Below, one piece after another: positions 1 to 11,700 of a stretch of 64,000 bases of DNA (within the stretch, counting starts at the first letter, position 1; each line of letters opens with the position of its first letter). The stretch lies in NCBI GenBank assembly GCA_033002965.1, contig JAURVB010014977.1, forward strand, positions 62,001 through 126,000, given 5' to 3'. The position numbers and the translations under genes are program-made. The notes beneath the pieces were generated by a model. The model made no database searches. It was not told where the DNA came from and saw nothing but the letters and a program-made list of their open reading frames with translations. This DNA comes from Piper betle (Eukaryota; Streptophyta; Magnoliopsida; Piperales; Piperaceae).

Positions 1-706
1 CACACATCCAAGGTTAATAACAAGGTAAAAAAGGAAGAAGAGTACTCCTCAAAAGTGATATCTGGATTTTCTACCCCAAGAAGCCTCTTTTCTCTCCTTA
101 CTACCAATATCTCACTGCCCAGTTGCTAAACGAGAAGAAATAAACAAGTCCATCATCAAGCAGGCATGGTGGACATATTCATTAGCTACAAAGGGGACTA
201 CCTATGACCTCCGTCTAATTTGTTTTGTGTCAAAACAATGAAGCAAAATGGCATACTCCTTCAACCCCAGAGACAACATGGTGTAGCAAGAAGCGTAGAA
301 ATAAATAATACTGTATATAGATCAGAAAGGAGGAAGAGAGGCTGGCTAGTATTAAGAAGAGAGTGGAAGGGGGACTTAAAAAGAAGTGATGCACTTTCTT
401 TGGTACACAGAGAGTCTGCAGTTACGCATCTGCTCACATAGGAAGGGGGGTGGGCACTGTGCATCTCCCAGTGTGTTTTGTGTGGAACAGTGAAAAGTTT
501 GTTCTGTTCCTTGGCCTCGCTTGCCTTGTACTCCCAGTGGGGAAGGGAAAAAGATGATGCTCCTTCGTCAAGGAAGGGACCCAATCCCAGATGGGGGGCA
601 GAAGGAATGCTTTCTTGGGTAATTGAATGCTATCTGCCATGACTTGAGCCATTCATGCAGCAAACAAAGCTCCACTCCACACAACCACCGCCCCCCCCCC
701 CCCACA

Positions 707-760
707 CTATAAAACCTCCCCTTCTGACCCCTTTCCAAGCCTACTTCAAAGTACTGGATC
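707..760 (+). promoter_or_regulatory. Candidate TATA promoter with CT-rich start region
   Basis: CTATAAAACC at 707-716 follows a poly-C run. It is followed within about 30-60 bases by pyrimidine-rich sequence of the kind found at plant transcription starts. No recognisable coding sequence lies downstream, so if it is active the product may be a non-coding RNA. This is an inference from motif and spacing only. Confidence 0.3.
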
Positions 761-1385
761 TCTCTCCTATCCATCTTTACTCCATCTACAGTGATCTACC
801 CTGCCTCTCTACAATCTATGTCACTGTTTGCTATACATTTATGCTTTTAAAAAAAAAGGAGCATTCACGTCACCTTCTGCCCTTCTATGCTTGTAAGATG
901 GATCAATGGTTTCATAATTTCATTGGGTCAGTGCTGTTTTTTTTTCTTTTCTCCTTCCTGTCTCCTCTCCTGGAAAGGGGCCCATGGATGGAGGTGAAGA
1001 TGGTACATCATTGTCTTGCTAAAAAGTGTACTTCTCTGTGATTTCTTGGATAAGAAAGCATTTGTCTGTCCCACCGCAGGGTTCTTCAATTTGGGCCATG
1101 GGAAGGATTCCAAGCTGCGGTCATCTTTCCGTTGGGGGTCAAGTTGGTCGGCCAATGTTTCTTACTCTTGTCAATGAGCCCACACTTCATTTGGTGGATC
1201 AAGAAAAATGAGGAGCTCAACAGCCAACAGTATTCTTAAGTTTCTAACACAGTATGATTCAACTTAATCTTATGAAAGTACAAATGAGATGCATTATTGT
1301 ACAAAAATCAAATGTGGTAGCTTATAAGAACATTTTAAAGCGACAAAAGATTGGATATGAAGAGGTTATGGTCTTCATTGGAGTG

Positions 1386-1416
1386 GTATATATATATATA
1401 TATACACACACACACG
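1386..1416. repeat. Compound TA/CA microsatellite
   Basis: An alternating TA run passes directly into a CA run. It is a simple sequence repeat with no coding context. Confidence 0.9.
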
Positions 1417-1457
1417 TATATCCAATGGTAACTACTTGACTTATTCAATGGGTTGCA

Positions 1458-1531
1458 AGTACTTCAAGTTATATAAACATTTTGATAAGAGAACAGTACT
1501 TCAAGTTATATAAACATTTTGATAAGAGAAC
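1458..1531. repeat. Perfect 37-bp tandem duplication
   Basis: The unit beginning AGTACTTCAAGTTATATAAA occurs twice head to tail (1458-1494 and 1495-1531) without a mismatch, so the duplication is recent, or recently homogenised. Confidence 0.9.
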
Positions 1532-2610
1532 GCAAACATTGATAACATGGGAAACATTGAACACTCAGTGGGATCTACAATGTAATAATGCAATGGCAAG
1601 TGATGATGTTTGGCCAGACCAATAATTGAGTTTGGCAGCAATTATCTGGCTACCTAATTTTATTCACCAGAATGAGAATTAACCAACTTTTTAAAAAGAA
1701 GTTGTAAGCTATTGGCCAGTTATATGCTAATATTAATGTCATTACATTATCATTTGCCCTCGGAAACTGAAAAAGATCTTCAAGTCTTATAAAAAAATTG
1801 TTTTTGGCCATTTGAGTTTTTAGAATAGTTGGTAATATTAATAGATAAAGGGTCAGCTTAATAAAAAAAGTACAAAAATCCTTTTCTTATCATATTGATT
1901 CAGAAAAATAACTGCCTAGGCTTCGGTTGTAGTAGAATCTAACTACTTGCCTTTGAGTATTCATTCAATCAAAAGTCACTTTGGATTTGATCTCAAACTC
2001 CCTCTTTGGCAACTTATGTAGTATAACTACTGTTTTTTTAACTTCACTGTTTTTTCAGCTTTCAAAAACTGTTGTTGTTGTTGATTATTTATTTATTTTG
2101 ACATCGACAGACTGAGATGAACAAGCTGGCGGACTAGGTACATTTCCTGATGAGTTGGCCAAACACAAGGCAATGATTCCCTGTCTGGGTATTGACTTGT
2201 GCCCATTGTGTTCTACTTTCAAGGCTACAGCTCAAATAAGCTAAAAGTATCATTCTTTTTTCTCACAATGTCTAAATTCTGTTTATCATTCAAGGAAATA
2301 AATTGACCCACCAAAAAAAAAAACCCAAGATGTTATTTTTTTATAAAGTAAATTCTCTGTACCCAATAGTATAGTTAGCAAAGTTAGTGCTGTTTGCTTT
2401 GAAAAAAAAAAGGTTAGTAGGGTTTCAATTCCTAGTGGGAAAAAACTCATCACCACAACCGGTTAGTATCTTTGGTGTTGGGAAATTAATAGATGCTAGC
2501 ATTATTCTTGTAAGTTTTTTTTGCTAATGAACTATTATGAACTGGGATGTCTAAAGCATGTAACTTTAATTATGGTATTTGTGAAAGAAAAACGCAAACA
2601 ATGATGCCTA

Positions 2611-3498
2611 TCATGGTTGCATGAATCGGAATCGGAATCGGAATCGGTTTTCCAGAGAGTCGGAATCGGAATCGGTCTGAATCGACAAGGAATCGATTTA
2701 ATTGAATCGATCTAAATTAGTTTAATCGGTCATATATAATAATTTGACAATTCATAATATAAATATATTAAGATTAGGTATTGATGTTATTTTGATATTA
2801 TTCTGTGTATTATAGTTTATAATATTTTTAAATATTTTTTAAGATTTTTTTAAAAATTATTTAGAATTAATTATTATTTTTAACTCGAGTTAGACTCGAG
2901 TCAACTTTTAATTATGAGAATGCCACACTCCGCTCTTTACCCCCCGCCGGCAGCGGCGGCCCGGTCGGCGGCAAGTCTCGCGGCGGCGATGTCGGAGGAT
3001 GTCAACAGCCCGGTCGGACGAACAGTCGGCGGCGATTCGTGCGTCACAGCCCGATTCGGTCCGGCCACACGTCGGCGGTGACGTTGCGAGGTCGTCGGCG
3101 AAGTCGGCAGCCCGGTCGGCGGCGAGCCCGGAGTCGGGGATGCACGGCAGAGGGCGGAAACAGGGTGGCGGCGGGCGGATGAGCGGCGGCGGTGTGGGGG
3201 GAGCGGGTTTGATTTTAAGTTTTTAAAATCCAAATTACAATTTTACTCATGCTTAAATAATTTAATAAAAAACATACCTAAAGTATTTTAGTAATCGCCT
3301 TAAAAATCGATTTCGATTTAAATCGGCCGATTCCGAGTTAAATCGGCCAAATCGACCGAACTCGGGCGATTCGGTGACCGATTCGAGGCCGACCAATTCG
3401 GCCTCGAAATCGGATCGGCGCGATGCCGATCCGATTTAAATCGGCCGATTTCGTGAATCGGCCGATTCTGCACGAAATCGGCCGATTTGTACACCAGA
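2611..3498 (-). mobile_element. Non-autonomous hAT-type element, copy 1 (perfect 8-bp TSD)
   Basis: The element is bounded by the direct repeat GATGCCTA at 2603-2610 and 3499-3506, an 8-bp target site duplication typical of hAT transposons. The ends are imperfect inverted repeats: TCATGGTTGC...AATCGG on the left and, on the reverse strand, TCTGGTGTACAAATCGG on the right. Both ends carry many subterminal copies of AATCGG or AAATCGGCCGATTT. The interior has a very GC-rich block (about 2935-3215) beside an A/T-rich block containing a GACTCGAGT motif. No transposase is encoded. Compared with the copies at 37693-38373 and 45770-46321 it lies in the opposite orientation. Confidence 0.8.
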
Positions 3499-3506
3499 GA
3501 TGCCTA

Positions 3507-3760
3507 TACGTCAACGCCTCGGTAACAAAAAGCCACCGCTGTGTCACGAAATCTAGTCACCAAATCGGAAGTTAAACCTGAAAGTGAGCTCCTCCTTAGT
3601 TGTCACGGTTTTGTTACGGAAAGTTTATGTGACCAAATTTTGTGACCGAATAAAGGTGTATTTTTTAGATCGTTTTGTCGGTGACAAATTCTGTAATTTA
3701 ATTTTGTCACCGCTTTTTAAGGCTTCTATTGCAGGACTTTCTATGACTGAAGCCTATTTT
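3507..3760. repeat. Cluster of GGTNACAAA/TTTGTNACC motifs
   Basis: Short words of the type GGTAACAAA, GTCACGAAA, GTCACCAAA, TTTTGTTACGG, GTGACCAAATTTTGTGACC and GGTGACAAATT recur in both orientations. Such arrays are seen in subterminal regions of plant DNA transposons such as CACTA elements. I see no clear terminus or target duplication, so this is only a candidate remnant, into which the adjacent hAT-type copy seems to have inserted. Confidence 0.4.
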
Positions 3761-4196
3761 TCCACTATTGCCATTTGTTTTAAAAATTCAAATGGGTAGA
3801 AAAAATATTATTTAGTATTTATAATAACATTTTTTTCTGAATGACATGTCTTAACAAATAAACAAATACGTAGTAGTATATATAATCCATTGGACACCAC
3901 ATTGGCAAAACATATAATATTTCTCCGGGGAGCATTATATAGTCCAATGGGCACTCTGTAGAGCAAATTAAAGTTTCTCTCGGCAATTAGTATACTGATG
4001 CCTTTGTATAATTCTTGATATGAATCATATTAAAACTCAATGAAAGGAGACAAGTACATCTAATTAGTTGGGATACCACAAAAAGGGGTGCATGGCAAGA
4101 TTGATGCACCCTCATGCAGACCCTGGAATATATAAATTAGCTTAGAAGAAAGAGACTATGAAAGATGGTGACAAGGAATTGAGATACTTCCATGAG

Positions 4197-5426
4197 CTAG
4201 ATGACAAGGCAAATGGGAGGAAGATCCAGTGAACTCCATAGCAGTGTTTCAACTCCTTCATTGTTGGAAGCTACTGTACTAGTAGTGTCAACTGTAACAG
4301 AACTAGGACCAGCACTTGCATTGGAAGAAGTAGAAGATGATGTTGAAGAAAAGGAAGATTGCTCTGATGATGGTCCCATAATCTCATCTTCCTTGCTACA
4401 ACTCACTTCCACGTTTAGATCACACCTATCTTCATGATCAACATTCTTATGAGGAATATTGATTATGTTGGTAGCCGCTCTGAGGGAGGTGACCAGATCA
4501 GAAACTGATCCTACGTGAGCACTTCTAAGCGCAAGCCTCAACTTCAAGCACTCAGAGATGCCATTCATGGCATACAATGAAGCAGAGATCTTCCTCTCAT
4601 ACTTCATCCTTTTCATAAGTGCCGAAGGCTCATCCACAATGCTCTCCTGATCTTCCATCCCCGGCTCAACAATCTCTTGGGCAATCTCAAATGGTGAGTA
4701 GAAGCAATCAGACCCGGCAGAATCCATGAACTGAAAATCCAGACCAGTACCCTCTTCCAATTCATCATCATTGATGATCTCCTCATCATTACAGTCCTCG
4801 GCTTCCTGATCTCCTCCTTGTGCATCACCATCCTCCCCATCAAAAAATTTGTGGGCAAGGTCTTGCTTAGCCATTGAACATGTACTCACACCATTATTGT
4901 TCATGCAATCTCCACCACTACTAGAGGCAAAATTCCAGTACTTGGTGAAATGGGTATCATCATGTGCTTGATCTCCACATTGTTGGACATCAAATTGGAC
5001 ATCATTTGTGGGTAAATTGGATGTCGAAGATGCAGAATTGTTACCAATATTGTTTCTAGCTTTGAGCCTAAGGAGGAGAAGATTGGAGACCTTGGAAGAC
5101 AAGGCAGGTGTGGAGGAGTGGCATGTATTGGAAGGCCAAAAATTGGTGCGAGTGTTGGCACCACGGAGCAAGCAAGCTGCCTCATCATAGGCCCGGGCAG
5201 CCTCCTCGGCTGTGTCAAAGGTGCCCAACCAGACTCTTATCTTTTGTATGGTGTCCTTGATCTCGGCCACCCACCGGCCCGACGGCCGTTGCCGGACTCC
5301 GACGTATCGCTTTCGGGCTTGCCGGACTCCGGACATCGCCTCCACCACCGCCGCCTCCCTCACCATCTCCTCCCACGTCCCCATGTTGGTGCCACCATAG
5401 TCTTCAACCTTCCTCTTTCTTGCCAT
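4197..5426 (-). CDS. AP2/ERF transcription factor, ERN/RAP2.11-like
   Basis: A single-exon gene of 409 residues. The basic N-terminus ([10 protein letters not shown]) is followed by one AP2/ERF DNA-binding domain at residues 40-97. It has the [18 protein letters not shown] and WLGTF motifs (WLG at 66-68) and ends TRTNFWP. The S after RP, where most ERFs have W, and the long identical stretch through the domain point to the subgroup holding legume ERN1/ERN2 and Arabidopsis RAP2.11. Acidic stretches lie at about 195-230; a conserved-looking block lies at about 270-320 ([18 protein letters not shown] onward); a Ser-rich tail follows. It should act in the nucleus on GCC-like boxes. ERN proteins regulate rhizobial infection and RAP2.11 the low-potassium response; which role applies here cannot be read from sequence. 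The first ATG gives the full conserved N-terminus and lies 87 bases from a TATA box. No lesion was seen. Confidence 0.93.
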   Translation of the reverse strand: MARKRKVEDYGGTNMGTWEEMVREAAVVEAMSGVRQARKRYVGVRQRPSGRWVAEIKDTIQKIRVWLGTFDTAEEAARAYDEAACLLRGANTRTNFWPSNTCHSSTPALSSKVSNLLLLRLKARNNIGNNSASSTSNLPTNDVQFDVQQCGDQAHDDTHFTKYWNFASSSGGDCMNNNGVSTCSMAKQDLAHKFFDGEDGDAQGGDQEAEDCNDEEIINDDELEEGTGLDFQFMDSAGSDCFYSPFEIAQEIVEPGMEDQESIVDEPSALMKRMKYERKISASLYAMNGISECLKLRLALRSAHVGSVSDLVTSLRAATNIINIPHKNVDHEDRCDLNVEVSCSKEDEIMGPSSEQSSFSSTSSSTSSNASAGPSSVTVDTTSTVASNNEGVETLLWSSLDLPPICLVI

Positions 5427-5512
5427 GCTTGGAGGTGCAACCGCAACACACCTAGAGCTTATTGTTTATGTTACTTATGGTGTAGCACCTAACTGTTGAG
5501 GAGTATAGAAGA

Positions 5513-5519
5513 ATTTATA
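5513..5519 (-). promoter_or_regulatory. TATA box of the ERN-like gene
   Basis: On the minus strand the sequence reads TATAAAT, 87 bases upstream of the ATG at 5426. This spacing allows a short 5' leader of roughly 55 bases. It is the only good TATA motif near the start. Confidence 0.6.
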
Positions 5520-5529
5520 AGGGAAGGTG

Positions 5530-8500
5530 GATTGAAGGGGTCATGTATAGAGCTTGTTTTTGCCTTTTTGTTTTATATATTTTGGGCTTCTTTTCCAACC
5601 ATTTGGAAGCCTCACCTCCTATTCAAGGAGAAGATGCATATTTTTCCTATGTTGTGTAACAGAAAATTATGTATCTATTACCTCTTCTAACAACTATAAT
5701 TATTAATTTGAATGTAGGATATGACTTGGTCATGCGTACATTGTTAATTCTGTAGCATGAATATTCGCCAATCACCTTCAATTGATGCTTTGGTTTTTAT
5801 ATTTAATCTCCAATTTGCTTTTACCCAGAAGCTTCATTCAGTGTATTATATGTTAAAGGTGATGAAGACCTTATCGCTAGAAAATTAAACCATAGAATTT
5901 TGATATTTCCTGTTGTAAGTATAATCACAGTAATTACATGTTCTTCACAGTTCATAGCCTGTGTCATGCCAACCAATATGGTATATGTGTTGCTTGTTAC
6001 CTGAGAAACCAAGTACTTACTCATTTTCATCTTGCAAAAACTTTAATTACACAGACCCTTTCAACCTATGAATTTTGTCTCAATTATCTCAATATAATGA
6101 AAACTGCTACATGGGTATGCCGCTGTATTTGTAATATTATCACAATCAGTAGTCATTTTTATTTTTAATCCCTTATAAAATAGTATGCTAGATTGATACT
6201 TATTAGCTTGAGACGGATTCAAAAATGTTAGTTGAGAACTTTGAGAGATTGTTGGCATGAGGACTAATTCCATTTCTTTGCTTGATTGTATGAATTAACC
6301 TGCAAAATTACAGTCAGCCGATTGCCCTACAATGACAATTTCGATTAAATAAATTCATGGCTCCGTGTGTTTTATGAAATTATAAATTGAAATGCGAACA
6401 TAAATTTTCTGTAAAACTAGTTCAAAATCAATGGAAATGAACTCGACCCAGATGAGTTGACTATATGTTTTATGCATATTTTTATTTTCCCGTATAGACG
6501 AATTTTAAAAGTGTAAATCCACTTGAGAAGGGTTCGATGGCATTTAACTGTAGTATATTCCACATCAAGCGTAGATTTTTATAATTTGTCTAGACTTAGG
6601 ATTACAAAAATAACAACAAAAGATACCACTTTGGTAGATCAACCATGAATAAACTAAGAACTGATCATAATGATTTGGTAATTGTCGTTGCTGATGGCAG
6701 AGAAGAACGACTTCCCCAAAGCTCCAAGATGTAACCACATTGAGAATCTAGTGCTTGTCCTCTTCTTCTCCGTCTGATTTCAGTTTTGCAATAATGGCCA
6801 CGGAATCTACAACAGTTGCATGCACATACATAGTACAAATCTTGCCATCAAAGTGGAAACTTACGCTAGAACAAAAAATTTCTTTCATGCGTCATGACTA
6901 CAAAATAACGAGCAGTTATGCAGTAACAGAAAAATAACAAGCATTGAACAAATTCATTGAACTACAAAGGAAGCAGAGTATTTACCCATTGAAATGTAAG
7001 GTCAAATTTACATCCTTCTAGCAAGTGCAATTGAGAGAAGTATTGATCAAGTCAGACACATCAAAAGATCAGTATAATGGGTTCTTTCAAATGTTATCAG
7101 CAATACAAAAGCTTGCGTGTCACAAGTCACAACTAGGGAGCACTCTATAATGTCAATACAAACACACTCAAAAACAAACTCAACACCAAGCCACTGTAGA
7201 GAAGGACAAGAAGGGAATAGAAGACAAAGGAAGCAAGCCACACAAGTCTCTTTCCACTCTCCTCGATCTCTTCAAACCTTGACAAAAGAAAAGCATTGAA
7301 GGCATCGTTTCATTGCTCTAATATTATATGTAAAGACATGCAAAAATAAGACCAAAATATAAATTAAGTCTATCTTCAACAGTTGGGAGTTAAGTGTGAC
7401 TTAATGCAAGAGCATGTATATTGTTTTGATTGACTGAGTAAGCAGCCATTCTTGCATCACCACGTGGAGACAATGCAAAGAAGATGCTAGTCAAGCTATA
7501 GTTAATTGACATTGAAAAATCAAAGAAAAGAAAGTCTAAGATATGCTTGATGACATATGGAGAGCATTATTGGCCTATGGCAAGTTTTGTTGGCATACGA
7601 GTTTAAGTGCTATATAGAAAACTAGTATCAGAGTGGGATATTTAATAAAAGAACAAAGAAGAAAAGGGCATGTAGAAACAACTAACAAGGGCTCAAAATC
7701 TTTTTGAACAATTTTTCATAACACCTTATTCTAAAGACTTATCATGATTATTTTTTTTTGCTATTTAGGGTCATGGCAATAGGTCTTTAGATAACCAATG
7801 GTAAGCTCTTTATATCATGTGTAAAGTCCTCTCTAATTGAGTATTCTTCGTCAATGAAAGTCAATCAGAACATATAATTAGTCGTAACTCAAGATAGGGT
7901 TTTATTCATTGAGCCAAAAATTTACTCCTCCTTGTCGATTTTGTGGCTATGTCCATCATGGGCTTACTAATCTGATTGAACAAAAAGTACTCGTCTTCAA
8001 GATTTTATTAATCATTTTCATCTTTAACATTTTTGTTTCAGGCATAGAGATATATGAAACAATAAAAAACACATGCGTAAGGTAAGTTACATTTCGTGCA
8101 GGTTTGTTCTCGATTTATACTTTTTATCTCCTATTCTGTCTTCAAGATCATTAGGCTTTATTAGAGCTGAAATCTTTTTAATTAACATTAAACTTCCATA
8201 AGCAAAAAACTTTTCAGCTTTTGGGTATTTTAGTAGTTGTTCTTCAAGCTAACTAGCGACAAGCAATCAAATTATCAAAGTTAGTAACTATGCTTACATG
8301 TGGGATTGAGCAGACATGCTTGAGATTGATACGTTTTGGGATATTATGGAAAGATAAACCAAGGTTGCATACCTCATAATATCCAGCCTTAAAACCAAAA
8401 GTTTGCTGCACGTCTACCACGTTTTACAACAAGAAAATAGAACGGCTGACAATGAATTTATCACCCAACAAAGAGGCCACTCTAGTAAGTTTAAAAACTA

Positions 8501-8701
8501 AGACATTCTCTATGGCAAAGGCTAAGTAAACAATTTCATGCAAACAACATTCATAAGGAAGCAGTTGTATAATTATAGAACTAACTGATATACGAACTCT
8601 ATATGCCACTATGATAGCAACACGTTAGAATACAAATGGAATATTACCTTTTCACAAGGAGGGTTACAAACAAACATTAGCACACGGTTCTACCCTTCAC
8701 C
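5530..8701. other. Intergenic region between ERN-like gene and OSCA gene
   Basis: AT-rich sequence upstream of the ERN-like gene and downstream of the OSCA stop codon. Only short overlapping open frames occur, none with a recognisable domain. The last few hundred bases should contain the OSCA 3' UTR. I found no convincing RNA gene or element boundary. Confidence 0.6.
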
Positions 8702-11700
8702 TTAGACTTGATCCGACAAGAGCGGAGCAGTTGTTCCGACAGTGCTTCCTAAGTATTGGATTGGCTGCAAAGCAGGGTCCCTATAGGCAGTCACCAATTT
8801 TTCATAGAACTCATCCAGTTGAGCATTTTGTTGGTCTTCACGGTCTTTTTTTATCAGACTCTGCAGAAGTAAATAAATCAAAATTATTAGTATTATAATA
8901 TAACATGCTCATGGACAGTCAAGGTCGACAATAATTAGCAGAACTGTGCAACTTTTGGTCTCCTGAGAAGACTGGAGCCTTCTCCAAAAAGTCGTTACTA
9001 TGAGACACCGTAGATAAACCCTTTTCTGAAAATTTTTCCCGAAGTTCTGAGAAGGTCTCATGGACTACCGGTAGATAGACTAGGAGTAAATTTTTCCCGA
9101 GCCAGAACAAAATTTTAAAAGCTGATCGTGTTGGATCTTGAATTTTTTGGATAAAACATCAAGTATCCAAAAATTGGTAACTTTAAAATAGCTAACATAT
9201 AAATTACAACTACAGGCCTAGGTGCAAGCCAAGATTGAAAATTATACCTCTGTCGAATAACCATGGAAAATTGGTAGAAAGCGTTTTCGACAATAGTCAT
9301 TGAAGAGAAATGTAAGGATAGGAAGAGGCACAGTCAAGCTTGAAGCAAGAGGAAGTTTCTTCAAACCAAATAATCCCATTGCAATAGCATGAGTGAGAAT
9401 CAGGGAAAATATTGTTCCATTGTGAACAATTGGCCAAAACTTTCCGCCAGTCTCAAATTTGGGCTTATAAACATTAACCAACTGCAAAATGAAATTCACA
9501 GCTTTTCTTAAATGGTTTTCCAATAGGATCTTTAACGCTTCCTTACGGCAACAAGTTTGCAGAGGAAAAGGAAACAAATTAACAAGACATGATAGGCTTT
9601 CATACCAATTTTCGTATGTATTAAATGCGAATAAAAGGTCAATCTTCAGTCTAACCCAATTATGTTAAGAATGACACAAGAAAAGTAGCAACAAGTTCGC
9701 AGAGGAAAAGGAAACCAATGACAACCTTCTTGAAACTAACAGGACATGATAGGCTTTCATATGCATTAAATGTGAAAAGGAGGTAAATCTTTAGTCCAAT
9801 CCATCAAGTTCTGTCATTCTATGTTTCCATCAATGACAAACCAACACACACAAACACACACACACAAAATGGACCTACTCATAATCGATGTAAAACAGAT
9901 ATAACATTATTATAAATGATGCAAGAATGATGTTTGCAATGATACTCATCTCGCAGTTCTATCTTTTCCAGGATTAACATAAATATATAATATCGTCATA
10001 ATCATTATTTGGTATTTTACTTACTATTGCAATCTCAAACATGCATTGCCTACTGTTTCTCATCAGCATCCTAGAGGCTCCATAAGTGTTCTATAAATCT
10101 AATCTGGGTAGGGCAGGCATAAGATGACAATAAATAATTATACCATCGTCATCATAAAGCCTTTACAACTGATATGAGGAAAATAACAGTTCACTTGATC
10201 GCCTTGAACAGAAAATTTGCTTAATCACAGAGCACTTAAAATAGCTTTTAAATAAAGCACTTGCTTTATAGGGAGAAGCAACCAATAATTATATCCAGAT
10301 TTCATTCACATATATTTAGATTTCAATTGTCTAGCATTTTCAAAGAACTTCCAAAGAATTATATCCTGAACCCTTTACAGAGAACCGTTATGCAAGAAAA
10401 TCTATGAATGGAGTATATATAGAAATTGATAAAAACTCACCTGATTTCGATAAACAATGTATCCCATACAAAAGAATACCAGTATGAAAGGTAAAATTAG
10501 TGGAGCTAAAAAAAGTAGGTAAGACCAAGAAGACCAAAAAAGAGAATCTTCGGAATCTGACTATGATAAGGCATAGATGGAACTTGGAATTCACTGCATA
10601 TGCATTTGCAACAGTATTTTCCAATATAATCTTCAAAAAGAGTGGAAAGGCGAGTAAGTTCAGATGATATATTTGTCCACCCAGAAGTCACAACATAAGC
10701 AATAAAGAAGGATGCCTACATAAGTCAAGTGCAAGTATACTAATCAGTAACTTAAAAAAGACAACATAGTACACAGAAAATAACTTAACAGGTAAGTTTT
10801 ACCCATCTTCATGTGTCTCACAAATGATGAAGTAGCAGACAAACGAACAGTGGCTAAACATATGATGGGCCCTCAAAATGATACAAATGTAAAAGCTTTA
10901 TTTTGAAAACCAGCACCTCCAGCAACATAGGTATCCACAAAGCGGGCTCTGGCTTTGCAGAATACCAAAGATTTGCATTTTACAAAGGGAATTGATATTC
11001 TAACAAATGTGTCAATGAAAAATGTAAACATACCAACAAGATGGATAACTACTGTGTTTCACGAACAAATTATTAGTATAACTTTTACCACCCATAATAT
11101 AACTAAAAAAATTGATCATGCCCACCTAGTAAACTTCCAAAACACAACAAAATTTCCATCATCTATTTCATGCCAAAAACAATCCTAAGAGTACATTGTC
11201 AAAAAAGAAGACCCTGAGATTCTTCATGGGGACATTCTCTTAAAACACACAATTTGTTTTTTGCGTCAAAAGGAGAGAACCTTATAACTACAAACAAAAG
11301 GTAGTGGAAGTTCGGAGCTGTGAAACCAAGTACAATTTTTTGCCAAAAGATTTTGAGAACCACTTAAAAGGAAGTAAAGAAGCAAACAATTAATGGAAAA
11401 ATCTATGGTAACCTGAGCTGGAACTGCAATTGCAAGCTGTTTGGGGATATCCTTTGGCTCAAGAAATAATCGAACTAGGCTGATTGCTGACCCTGAGACT
11501 GTATTGGCCAAAAATATGTTCCATATAGTGAACCAAAGCATTTTTGAGCAAGCACTCTTGTCTATCTCGCTATGAGAAATATATCCTTGCATGGAAGAAA
11601 ACACGACCATGACAGGAGGGACAAAAGATAGAAAAGTTTGAAGAATGAGACTTGGAAGATAGCCTGTTATCACCTGACAAACAACAGTCCTGCAAGCATA

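Larger units (their letters stand above)
1..2602. other. Intergenic region without a recognised gene
   Basis: I could not assign a protein or RNA gene here. The open frames (the longest is about 128 codons at 655-1041) are low-complexity, have no recognisable domain and overlap one another on both strands. The stretch 440-1210 is less AT-rich than its surroundings and follows a good TATA motif, so a non-coding or poorly conserved transcript is possible. From about 1240 to 2600 the DNA is AT-rich and featureless apart from one microsatellite and one short tandem duplication. Confidence 0.6.

Noticed and set aside
655..1155. Frames on both strands as a gene (128 aa and 75 aa)
   Set aside because: No domain, low-complexity content and mutual overlap; transcription is possible but coding is not supported.
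440..1210. Known plant microRNA precursor
   Set aside because: Scanning by eye against common conserved microRNAs (156, 160, 164-169, 171, 172, 319, 390, 393-399, 408, 482) gave no match.
8424..8609. 61-codon minus-strand frame as a separate gene downstream of OSCA
   Set aside because: It lies in the probable 3' UTR or flank, with no recognisable features.
8919..9110. 63-codon minus-strand frame as an extra OSCA exon
   Set aside because: Exons 9248-9481 and 8702-8860 join in phase and give the expected family sequence without it.
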